Below, in pieces: positions 23,862 to 33,821 of a DNA stretch of 64,000 bases. This DNA comes from Bretschneidera sinensis. Lineage: Eukaryota; Streptophyta; Magnoliopsida; Brassicales; Akaniaceae. The number at the start of each line of letters is the position of its first letter. Position 1 is the stretch's first letter. A program made the translations under genes and the position numbers. The stretch is taken from the NCBI GenBank assembly GCA_023935145.1, contig CM043698.1:67112501-67176500 (forward strand), given 5' to 3'. Below the pieces are notes generated by a model that saw nothing but the letters and a program-made list of their open reading frames with translations, was not told where the DNA came from and did not search any database.

Positions 23862-24662
23862 CCTTTTAACCTAACAAAAATCTTAGAAGCAAAATTTAGC
23901 AAACCCAAGACTGCTAATATTCAAGATTTACAAGCAGAAGTCAATAATATGAAAGACCAAATTAAAACCATTCAACAAGAAACCATAGATCTTAAGGCTA
24001 GAATGATTAATCTTGAGATTAAAGGTCTCAAAGATTCCATATTGTCTCAAACAGACAAAAAAGGAAAGACTGTTATCCCTGATAGAACCCTTTTAGAAAA
24101 TGAGGAACCCACAATACCTATAGATGAAAGTTTCATTAGTTTAATAGAAAGAATTAATTATCAGAAATGGTATATTAGAGTTTCTATTGTTATAAATGAA
24201 GAATATTATATTAATACCATAGCCCTAGTTGATTCTGGTGCTGACCAGAATTGTCTTAAGGAAGGATTAGTCCCCACTAAGTATTATGAAAAAACCACTG
24301 AGAGATTGCATACTGCTAGTGGTTCAAAATTAAATGTAGAATATAAAATTAGTAATTCTTATGTATGTAATGATGGTTATTGCTTAAGAACTCATTTTAT
24401 ATTAGTAAAAAATATTCACCAAAATATCATTTTAGGAACACCTTTCCTTACTCAGATATATCCTTTCACTGTCAGTCATCTTGGTATAGAAACTAACTTA
24501 TTAGGACAAAAACTATTCTTCCCTTTCCTCCAACCAATAGATGTTAGGGATTTAAACTTATTACAAACCAATAGCCTTCACCGACAAATAAATTTAATCC
24601 AAAATAAACAAGCCCATATTAACTTTTTAAAAGAAGAAATCCATTACGGGAAAATAGAATAA
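23862..24662 (+). pseudogene. Viral aspartic protease region
   Basis: Same frame as the coat protein. A coiled-coil-like run rich in Lys, Gln and Ile opens it; the retropepsin signature VDSGADQN follows at about 24229-24252, then ILGTPFL, the second hallmark of retroviral proteases. It would cleave the polyprotein. The frame stops at TAA 24660-24662. Confidence 0.75.
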
Positions 24663-25643
24663 CAATTAAGAGAAGCCCATATCCAAGCCCAAATCAAAGA
24701 ATTAGAAACAATCTTTAAAAAGGAAATCTGTGCCAATATCCCCAATGCTTTTTGGAAAAGAAAGAAGCACATGGTTTCTTTACCTTATGAGCCCGACTTT
24801 AATGAAAAGGATATTCCTTCAAAGTCCAGGCCCATCCAAATGAATCAAGACCTGCTAGGTTATTGTAAAGAAGAAATCAAATGATTATTAGAGAAAAAAT
24901 TAATCCGACCTAGTAAATCCCCTTGGAGTTATTCAGCCTTCTATGTCCAAAAACAAGCTGAATTAGAAAGAGGAGCTCATAGATTAGTTATTAATTATAA
25001 GCCTCTAAATAAGGTCTTACAATGGATTAGATACCCTATTCCTAATAAGAAAGACCTTCTTAATAGGCTCCATGATTCTGTTATATTTTCCAAATTTGAT
25101 TTAAAATCAGGATTTTGGCAAATACAAATATGTGAGGAAGGTAGATATAAAACAGCTTTCAATGTTCTCTTTGGTCATTACGAATGGAACATAATGCCCT
25201 TTGGCCTCAAAAATGCCCCTTCAGAATTTCAAAACATCATTAATGATATTTTTAATGATTATTCTAATTTTAGCATTACTTATATAGATGACATATTAAT
25301 ATTCTCTAAATCTATAGATCAACACTTTAAGCACCTTAAAACCTTTTTCCAAATTATCAAGACTAATGGGTTAGTCTTATCAGAAACCAAAATGAAATTA
25401 TTCCAAACTAAGGTCAGGTTCTTAGGACACCTAATCTCTCAAGGGACTATTAAACAAATTGATAGATCTATAGAATTTGCAAATAAATTTCCTGATGAAA
25501 TTAAAGATAAAACTCAACTCCAGAGATTTTTAGGATGTCTTAATTATATAACAGATTTCTTTCCTCACATGCGACAATTTTGCAAACCTTTATACAAAAG
25601 ACTTCGCAAAAAATCCAGAACCATGGTCCCCATATCATACTGA
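24663..25643 (+). pseudogene. Viral reverse transcriptase
   Basis: Continues the polyprotein frame, with a TGA at 24882-24884. RT blocks in order: LVINYKPLN, FSKFDLKSGFWQI (catalytic Asp), MPFGLKNAPSEFQ, the YIDDILIFS active site, and FLGHLIS. After RFLGCLNYITDF the frame is lost at an A-run (about 25608-25613), so RNase H reads in the next frame. Confidence 0.85.
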
Positions 25644-26148
25644 AGTTGTCAAACTTATCAAAACAAAAGTCATGAGTCTTCCATGTTTAGGTATCCTGTC
25701 TCCTTCAGCTCAAATAATTATTGAGACTGATGCCTCTAATACAGGATACGGTAGTATTCTAAAACAGCTCATTCTAGGCCACTCAGTAGAGCAAATAGTT
25801 CGTTATCACTCTGGTATTTGGCTTGGAGCCCAAAAAAATTATTCAACAATAAAAAAGGAAGTTTTATCCATAGTTCTATGCATATTAAAATTTCAAGATG
25901 ATTTATACGGAAAAATATTTTTATTATGCATCGATTGTAAATCAGCAAAAGAAGTTTTACAAAAGGATGTTCAAAATCTAGTTTCCAAACAAATTTTTGC
26001 AAGATGGCAAGCTATCTTAAGTGCTTTCGATTTCCATATAGAATACATAAAAGGAGAGCATAATTCCCTGCCTGATTTTCTTACTCGGGAATTTTTACAG
26101 GACAGAAAGCAAGATGTCAACATCCCGAAAGGGAAAGGAGAAAGTTAA
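25644..26148 (+). pseudogene. Viral RNase H
   Basis: Shifted one frame from the RT by the A-run indel. It carries ETDASNTGYG (first catalytic Asp), KKEVLSIV (Glu), and a terminal PDFLTREFLQ typical of caulimovirids. It ends at TAA 26146-26148, overlapping the start of ORF2 at 26114. Confidence 0.8.
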
Positions 26149-26885
26149 CCCCTCTTCAAAGCCTCAAGACCCTTCAGATTATTATACTTCTCCAAGACCC
26201 TCTTTATCACCAGCAATTCCTAAAACTCCACAAAAATCCAATAGATTTTCCCCACTGGAAGATCTTCAAGCTTTCCCTGATTTATCAGCCCAATCTTAAT
26301 CTCAGATTTTGTCATCACCATCACAGCCAAAAATCCTTCCTACCTAATATCATGAAAAAGCCATCCAAGAATATATCAGATGTACTAGTTTACCTATACC
26401 TTCCAATGAAAATGATAATAGTAAGATTATTCAGTGGTTATATACTAATCAAATTTTCCCTGCAGGTTTTCAATTCATTCCTGATGATATTAACAAAACC
26501 CAAAGATATTATGAGTTAATCCTGATTGACACCAAATCGGTTGAAATCACCCATACCTACGATCCCCTTGATTACACTAAAATAATCTATTCAAAGTGCA
26601 AAATCCTAAAAATAATCAATCCTGATAAAATCTCAGATCATTATCTACCAAAACCCTTTTTCCATATCCTTCATTCCACCAACCTATAATTATCATGATT
26701 ACCAAAAATCCTGGTATAACATGTTTTTTATCACCCCAAAAACCCATTCCTGGTTTATCTTCTTTCATAAAAGAGTCAAATTCGATTTCCCCATATGGTT
26801 TTTCGATTGGTGGGCCCTCTTTGGAACCAGTTCTATAATCTTTCCAGCCAAAACCCAAGAATCCCTTCATTACTTCATGACCCAT
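26114..26885 (+). pseudogene. Viral ORF2, N-terminal part (unknown function)
   Basis: ATG at 26114 overlaps the RNase H frame by 35 bases in a different frame. The product starts basic and Ser/Pro-rich. Stops (first at 26297-26299) and at least one frameshift near 26690 break it. Later pieces include WFIFFHKRVKF and IWFFDWWALFG, a tryptophan-rich domain found after RNase H in this virus group. It is cut at the head-on junction near 26885 and its C-terminal part lies inverted at 28619-28988. Confidence 0.6.
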
Positions 26886-27863
26886 AATTCTATTAGAAAC
26901 TGATCGTCTTGCAGGAGTTGATGTGGAAGGATTATCAGAAGCAAATCTGATAATAACACTTCCATCATTGAATTCATTAATGTGGGAAACGTTTGAATTT
27001 ACTAATTCCCTGGGGGGAACTATAGATTCAAATTTCAAACTTTTAGGAATAGTTATTTGATTCCATTTTAATAACTTAGGGGTAATGGTATTAGCATGAA
27101 ATGTATTGGCTTCTAAAAGGAGAGTTTCTCATGGTTTTGTTTGTAATAAAGCCTTAGGGTTAATTTTAGTAGTCATAACTTTATAATAAACTTTATAAAT
27201 AATGTTTAGATTTCTAGTTCCTGTTTTAATATCTAATCCTTTTAATTGTATATCTAATGTGAGAGTATCTATAAGATTCGGGTCATACAAATCTATAGAG
27301 AAATTAGGATAACAATTAAAATATACAGGACCATTATGAATATTGGAGGCTACTAAAGATAATAAAGAATTCTGAAAATTTAAATGTCTAGCATCCCTAA
27401 GCATCATTAATACCGGAGTGTCTATACCTAGACGATGCAAAGGTTTAATGGCTATTTGGACTAATCCCAGATGAAGATATTTAAATCATTCTTGTCTATG
27501 TTTTCTCATAGCAGGTAAAGATAGTAACTTAATACTTTCATTTTCTTTACTAATACTATAAGTTTGTTCAGTAGTCTTAATGGAGTAATCTGATATAAAG
27601 TCAAAGCTTCTTATTTGGTAGATCCTATTGATTTTTTGATTGGGTATATGCCAGTTAAGAAAATCTTGTTCTATCTTGGCTATATTTATTTCCTGACTAT
27701 TAATGGAGTAATTTGGGTCTGAATGATCATCAGTGGGATGATCATGACTTCTTGGAGGAGATGAGGGGTTAGATTCTGAAACAGAGGATGAATCATCACC
27801 CTGTTTACGTCTCCTAAAGATCATATCCATGCTAAATGATTTGAAGATATGGCAAAAAGACAA
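26886..27863 (-). pseudogene. Viral movement protein, N-terminal part (segment B, inverted)
   Basis: 30K-superfamily cell-to-cell movement protein on the - strand. The ATG is at 27863 or the second Met at 27830; an acidic Ser/His-rich leader follows. Core motifs are HLGLVQIAIKPL, LRDARH (conserved Asp) and GPVYFNCYPNF. In-frame stops lie just before 27440 and near 27127. The frame runs into the segment A junction at about 26886 and then reads antisense ORF2. Confidence 0.75.
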
Positions 27864-28064
27864 CTGTTACGATAGGTGAATAGTGACTGCCTGGACCACC
27901 AACCGGGACCACCTAACACGGCTGACCAACGGACTTACAAAGGGCTGACCAAAGGCCTTACCATCACAACTGGCCTTACCACCACACAGACACCAGAATA
28001 ACAGTAATCTGAAAGCAATATAATCAAAGCAGAAAGATGAACAGTCTCACAAAAGAAACATGAA

Positions 28065-28080
28065 CATGGCTCTAATACCA
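28065..28080 (-). other. tRNA-Met primer binding site of the pararetrovirus
   Basis: On the - strand this reads TGGTATTAGAGCCATG, matching the initiator-Met tRNA complement used by Caulimoviridae (consensus TGGTATCAGAGC) with one change. It lies about 200 bases upstream of the movement-protein ATG, the normal position, and marks the conventional zero point of the viral map. Confidence 0.8.
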
Positions 28081-28335
28081 AATGTGTGCAGGATCGATCA
28101 AAAATCAAAATTTTGAAAGTTCTGAAGAAATAAAATAATATGCAAGGTTTTTTATCAACAAAATATTTTATATATGATTTAAAAATACAGAAAGTATCTT
28201 ACAGTGGTGTTTGCTCGAGGCTTGTGGATATCTCACTTGCTCGCTCTATTACAGATTTTTTTTTTTTTTTTTTTTACAAAGCACTCGCTCAAAAACTCTG
28301 AAAAACACTTTGCTTTACAGAAGAAATTTCCAAAG

Positions 28336-28344
28336 CTATTTATA
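28336..28344 (-). promoter_or_regulatory. Viral promoter TATA box
   Basis: TATAAATAG on the - strand, about 260 bases before the primer site, in the large intergenic region between ORF2 and the movement protein. It would drive the terminally redundant pregenomic RNA. A T18 run on the + strand at about 28257-28274 lies between it and the primer site. Confidence 0.6.
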
Positions 28345-28396
28345 TTACACACTAGTCTTGATCTGCTTGAAGCATGAAATTATTGTGGCTGCTTTT

Positions 28397-28502
28397 GCTG
28401 TAGATGTATTTTATGCTGTCTGGCTGAGAATCTTGCTGGTTGTTTTTCTGCTGTAGATGACTTTTGTGCTGTCTGGCTAAGAATCTTGCTGGTTGCTTTT
28501 CT
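28397..28502 (-). repeat. Duplicated 53-bp element upstream of the viral TATA box
   Basis: Units 28397-28449 and 28450-28502 are adjacent and nearly identical (each starts GCTGTAGATG and ends TTTTTCT or CTTTTCT). In viral orientation they lie about 55-165 bases upstream of the TATA box, where caulimovirid enhancers sit. Confidence 0.65.
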
Positions 28503-28618
28503 GCTTTTTGAGTTGGCAGGTACTATTTGTCTTTTGTGTCGGTATAATACTTTATCTTTTGAGCTGTCTGATACAACCGTCTGATTTTGTCGTCTTGCGT
28601 CGGTAACAGAATAATACT

Positions 28619-28988
28619 TTATTGAACTTCATATTCCATATCTGCAAAGGGATCTTGGGCCCAGTAGTTTGGTGCAAGTGGATTGCCTGAGGGGGACTGG
28701 GTACTGTCATCGCTTTTGTCCGAATCTGAGATTTGAGATAATTCTTCAAGTAATTTCTTTTTCCTTTCTTTTTTTCGAGATACTGGAGGTTGATCTAGTT
28801 GTCTTTGTCTTGAGATGAAGAGGATTTTCATGGAACCAATTTTTTATGGTACTGATATCTAAATAAGAACAGTCATATTTGACCAACCATTTGATTTTGA
28901 ATATTCTCTTTAATGCATTTAAGCCAAGGTTAGCTGGTACTATAGAATAATCCCAAAGAAAGATCCATGGAATAGCAAACATGGCGAT
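28619..28988 (-). pseudogene. Viral ORF2, C-terminal part (inverted)
   Basis: The - strand frame enters from the host junction at 28988 with IAMFAIPWIFLWDYS and a KWLVKYD stretch, then shifts frame near 28800 into a Lys/Arg/Ser-rich acidic tail ending MEYEVQ and TAA (28621-28619). AATAAA overlaps the stop (28623-28618). It complements the N-terminal part of ORF2 in segment A, with little or no sequence missing between. Confidence 0.6.
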
Positions 28989-29558
28989 AAAAGAATATGG
29001 AGACAAATGCAGAAAGTGAGAGAAATTATTCTTTGGTAAAAGATAGAAAGATTTAAGTAAAATATAATAACATACTAATAATTTCTACTCAGTGGAGCAA
29101 AGTTAGATAAAGAAAGCGAAAAAAAATTTTGATGACATATATATACAGAAAGTGTAAAAAGATGGAGAGAAAAAGATAACAAAGAAATGAGGATTATATG
29201 TTCAGTAAAATTTTTAAATATTTAAAATTTAAATTTTGAAGAGAGTTATGAAAAATTGAACTAGTTGGATACAAATTTAATCAATAGATAATTAAGAAAA
29301 TATTAAAATAGATATAAAAAAGTAGAAGCACAAATAAAATTATTTTATCCACATGTTAATATATTTTAAGCATTTTGATGAGTAAATAATTAATTAGTTT
29401 TGAATTTGAGATTAAATAATTTTATTGGTTAGAGATAAAATATACAAATATTTTGAATTTGAAATTAAGTAGATTTAAAAAAAAATATTTTCTTAAATAA
29501 ATAATGTCTATGTCAACATTTACATCATTGTTTACGTTATTGTTTTGATGTATTATAC

Positions 29559-29589
<31 letters not shown>

Positions 29590-29990
29590 AAATACTTGTG
29601 CTTTAAAAAAAATATTAATTAATACGTTAACAAAACGTCATATTAGAATCTTGTGGTTATATTTTGTTCAAAAATTTCAATTTATTCGTTTTAAAAAAAT
29701 AATTACTTGTCTTGAATAATTAAGAGAATTTATATAACCTTTTTTTCTTGTTTACTCTGCTTCAGTTTAAAGTTCTAAAATATTATTACCATCTATTGTA
29801 ATAAACAAACCAAAATTTTTTGTTAAATAATTCATTTTTTTTCGAACGCACACCGCTATCCAACCCTTGGCAATTTTATTTATTTATTTTTATATGATTG
29901 ATAATTATTATCACATCATTACCCAAAAATCATATTTAGAATTTAAATGAAAGTATCTTCTGTTGCTTATTATTTTACCATTTAGCCTTT
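28989..29990. repeat. Right target duplication and continuation of the left host repeat
   Basis: 28989-29087 is the second copy of the 99-bp target. From 29088 the host repeat resumes (CTCAGTGGAGCAAAGTTAG) and runs parallel to 55287-56220. There are (TA)n(CA)n dinucleotides at about 29561-29588. No genes. Confidence 0.75.
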
Positions 29991-30129
29991 AAAAGCATTC
30001 TTATGGACAGAAGCAATAAAAAATAATTTAATTTCCATTTTCAAAAGTTCAGAAATAATTTTTTAATTTTAAAATCATTATCAGGTACGGGAATTATTTA
30101 TTTATTAAAACTTGGCAGCCGTTTTTAAA

Positions 30130-30302
30130 TCAGACCACAGGCCCAAAACCCCCTCAATTTCATCCGTCTCTTCGTCCCCCTCTTTCTCTCACCATCCTTT
30201 TCTTTTTCTCTCTCCCCGCGCCTCCCCTTCTTTATCTCTCCAGTTCGCCGCCTCCTCCCACGCCCTCTTCTTCTTACCGTGGCTTTGACTACCGCTCTAC
30301 AG
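30130..30302 (+). other. Promoter or 5' UTR-like segment before the RGP exon array
   Basis: CT- and CCG-rich sequence (CTCTCCCCGCGCCTCCCC) stands out from the AT-rich surroundings and resembles a plant 5' leader. It directly precedes the first reversibly glycosylated polypeptide fragment, so it may be the leader of the parent gene. Confidence 0.35.
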
Positions 30303-33300
30303 CAGGAACGACATCAACAGGATCTTCAGGGGTTCTGCATGCCGCTGCTTCGGTAAGTATATCTACACCATTGATGATTATTGCTTTGTAAGATTCTTTC
30401 TTTTGTGTGATTCGTGCCTTTTGGCATCTGGGTTGAAATTTTTGGTCCATAGTATTTGGTATTTGACTGATTTGGTTTCTTGGGTCTTTTGGGTTTGTTT
30501 ATTTCGAATTTTTTTGTTATATGTGCTTGTGTTTATGCCTCTGTTTATGCATGTTTGTGCATAGCATGAATTCGAATTGATCAGCATTCTTGATGATTGC
30601 TTTGTAAGTTTCTTTCTTTAATGTGATTTGTGCTTTCCTGCATATGGGTTTTTTTGGTTAAATTTTTTGTCCATAGTCTTTAGAATTTGGTTTCTTGGGT
30701 CTTTTTTGGTTTCCTTATTTCGGATTTTTTTTTGTTAAATGTGACCGTGTTTATGTCTCTGTTTATGTGTGTTTGTGTATACATGGATTTAAATTTATCA
30801 GAATATTGGTTCTGCTTGCTGGTTACATGGTGTCCAAGAAGTATATCTACACCATTGATGATGATTGCTTTGTAAGTTTCTTTCTTTTATGTGATTCATA
30901 CTTTCTGTCATTTGGGTTTTTGTTTTTTTGGTGAATTTTTTTGTCTGTAGTGTTTGGAATTTGACTGTTTTGGTTTCTTGGGTTGTTTATTCTGATATTT
31001 TTTTTTGGTTATATGTGCTTTTATTTATGGCTCTGTTTTTGTATGTTTGTGTATAGCATGGATTTGAATTGATCAACATACGGGTTCTGCTTGTTACATG
31101 GTGTCCAAGAAGAAGTATATCTACACCATTGATGATGATTACTTTGTAAGTTTCTTTCTTTTATGTGATTCATGCTTTCTGGCATATGGGTTTTTGTTTT
31201 TTTGGTGAAAGTTTTTTCCAGTAGTCTTTGGAATTTGGCTGATTTGGTTCTTGGGTCTTTTGGGTTTGTTTATTTCGATATTTTTTTTTTGGTTATATGT
31301 GCTTTTGTTTATGCCTCTGTTTGTGTGTGTTTTTGTATGGCATGGATTTGAATGGATCAACATACTTTCTGAATTATGCTAAATGCAATTCTTTGTATTT
31401 TTGAGAAATTATTTGACTCCTTTTTAGGTTGAGCTATATATTCTACTAATAGAAAAATTCGATTATGAGATGCTTCAGAATTTTGCGTATCATTAGTGGC
31501 TATAGACCTATCATAAGTTGTTTTATTTGTTACTGTATGAAAATCAAATCATATAGACTCTAGATGAGCAAAAGCCACGCATGTCTGAAATAAGATCATT
31601 GAATCTCACATAACTGCACTTGATGTAGCCAAAGGATCCTTGTTTATTTTGTATTTGCAATTTAATTTCCTTGCCTTAACACTCTTTCTTTCGATATTTT
31701 TTTTTTGTTATATGTGCTTCTGTTTATGCCTATGTTTATCTGTGTTTGTTTATGGCATGGATTTGAATGGATCAACATACTTTCTAAATTATGTTAAATG
31801 CAATTCTTTGTTTTTTTTTTTGAGAAATTATTTGACTCCTTTTTAGGTTGAGCTATATATTCTACTAATAGAAAAATTTGATTATGAGACGCTTCAGAAT
31901 TTTGCGCATCATTAGTGGCTATAGATCTATCATAATTTGTTTTATTTGTTATTGTATAAAAATCAAATCATATAGACTCTAGATGAGCAAAAGCCACGCA
32001 TGTCTGAAATAAGATCATTGAATCTCACATAACTGCACTTGATGTACGCAAAGGATCCTTGTTTATTTTGTATTTGCAATCTAATTTCGTTGCCTTAACG
32101 TTCCGAGTGTGACATTTGTGTTTGGAGTTCATGGTATAGATCTCACTATGGTCAAGGTTTTTTTAATTCTAATTTAATAATTAACCCAACATTGTATTTA
32201 TATTTCTTCATTTCAGAATATGCCCCTCCTTTGAATTTTAACATAAAATGTAACATTGTTGTCGGTCTTTTTGTGCTTCTTACTTCTGTATCATACAACC
32301 ATAAATTTGCATTTGATTATAGAATTGGATTAATCTCTTGATGGAAGGCAATGTTGATAACTTTGCATATACCATTTCTTGGTAACATGCGTTCGTAATA
32401 TATAAATATTTGGTTTGAAATTTCCAGTGTCATTTACAATTTGCATGCTTGTATATGTTTGTGGCTTAATATGTTTTTGCTAATTATCAATGAAATCAAC
32501 AATTTCTTTTTTCCTTTTATGGTCCGTGGGTCCCGAGCAAGAATCAAGTATAGCAATTAAATGCCCTCTCCTTATTGAAAATCTCTTTTGATGAAGAGGA
32601 TAGAAATAATTATGCTTCTCGACTCTGCACGTGTGGATTATAAGAATAGTTAGGCTAGATTTTCCCTATCTATCTAATATTTGAATTTATCTTGTTTTTT
32701 GAGTGAGGCAATGGTCTTTCTTTCTTCTTAAGTAGTGTAGGTGGTGAAGGGGATTTATTTAAATAAAAAAAGACCTCTCCTTGGGTTAATAGTTTTTTAG
32801 TGGTTTTCAACCCAGTCGAATATAAATGTTGAGGCCAACCTTATTATGACTAGTCTAAAAATAGACTTTTTGTCGTTGGTCCCATGGCCATTGAAGATGA
32901 TTGATTTTTAAGTTTCTTTTATGTGATTAGTGCCTTTTGGCATCTAGCTTTTTATTTTTTAGTTGAAATGTTGTTGGTAGTCTTTGGAATTTAGTTGATT
33001 TGGTTTCTTGGGTCATGGGTTTGTTTATTTCAGGTCTTTTTTTTTTTTTGGTTATATGTGCTTGTGTTTATGACTCTGTTTATTTGTGTTTGTGTATAGC
33101 ATGGATTTGAATTGATTAGCATACTGGGTTTGCTTGCCGTTGCTTCGGTTACATGGTGTCCAGGAAGAAATACATCTACATCGTTGATGATGATTGCTTT
33201 GTAAGTATCTTTCTTTTATGTGATTCATGCTTTATAGCATATGGGTTTTTGTGTTTTTGGTAAAAAAATTTGTCAGTAGTCTTTGGAATTTGGTTGATTG

Positions 33301-33460
33301 GGTTTCTTAGGTCTTTTGGATTTTGTTTATTTGGAATATTTTTTTGTTATATCTGTGCGTGTTTATGCCTTTGTTTATGTGTATTTTTGTATAGCATAGA
33401 TTTGAATTGATCAACATACTTTCTAAATTATGCTAAATGCAATACTTTCGCGATAGATTT
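30303..33460 (+). pseudogene. Amplified exon fragments of a reversibly glycosylated polypeptide gene (UDP-arabinopyranose mutase, GT75)
   Basis: RGP/UAM proteins interconvert UDP-arabinopyranose and UDP-arabinofuranose for cell walls. One exon recurs: block 1 (30303-30388) encodes [17 protein letters not shown] fused to KYIYTIDD; degenerate traces at 30574-30605 and about 32873-32912; better copies at 30809-30872 ([17 protein letters not shown]), 31085-31146, and 33126-33200 ([20 protein letters not shown]). Each is followed by the same intron start (GTAAGTTTCTTTCTTTTATG) and about 200 bases of shared intron. The DDD substrate-binding motif is kept in two or three copies, but no copy continues into the rest of the protein. 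It is therefore a pseudogene array. Confidence 0.7.
31359..32105. repeat. 415-bp tandem duplication inside the RGP array
   Basis: AACATACTTTCTGAATTATG at 31359 recurs at 31774 with long near-identity through AAAGGATCCTTGTTTATTTT (31636 and 32050). A short third start is at 33413. It is non-coding and appears to be part of the same amplified intron. Confidence 0.65.
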
Positions 33461-33821
33461 CGAAAACTAATGAAAGCATACATTAGCACTTTACGGGCTT
33501 TCCCCCCATCTTACTAATAATAAGAAAGGGGCTGCTAGTTGAAGTGCTCTAACGCCCTTATTGTGTAAGGCTCTTCTTTTGCGAGGCTCCATCAAAATCC
33601 GCCACATGCTGGGTTGGTGTTCAATTCTTTTTATTTAGACCATGCCTTCAATTCAATTGTGTGTCTCCCTAGTTGTAGTATTCTTGCTCAATATACCAAG
33701 CATTTTCTAGTGCCAGACCTCGGCGATAGGCACGTTGTAGTCACGCATTCGAGCAAGAGCCTTTGCTTTTCTTCGCTACGTAATAAATGGGTCGAAATTC
33801 ATGCTAGACACTCAAATTGAC
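33455..33821. other. Segment of different composition, possibly organelle-derived
   Basis: A balanced-GC stretch (GGGCTTTCCCCCCATCTTAC, GGCGATAGGCACGTTGTAG) between the RGP intron repeat and the LINE array. Its wording resembles plant mitochondrial intergenic DNA, but I cannot assign a gene. Both borders are abrupt. A chance frame occurs at 33614-33820. Confidence 0.3.

Larger units (their letters stand above)
21030..28988. mobile_element. Endogenous pararetrovirus (Caulimoviridae, florendovirus/petuvirus-like), rearranged
   Basis: A 7,959-bp integrated virus, close to one caulimovirid genome. Segment A (21030 to about 26885, + strand) runs from mid movement protein through coat protein, protease, RT, RNase H and the first half of a second ORF. 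Segment B (about 26886-28988) is inverted and carries the rest of ORF2, the intergenic region with promoter and tRNA-Met primer site, and the movement-protein start, overlapping A by roughly 320 bp of movement protein. The fused MP-CP-PR-RT-RH order plus an overlapping ORF2 fits florendoviruses. All frames contain stops or shifts, so it is a fossil. There are no LTRs and no integrase, as expected for passive integration. Confidence 0.88.

Noticed and set aside
28211..28456. 81-codon + strand frame near the viral intergenic region
   Set aside because: Crosses a T-run, the antisense of the viral promoter and the enhancer duplication; not a gene.
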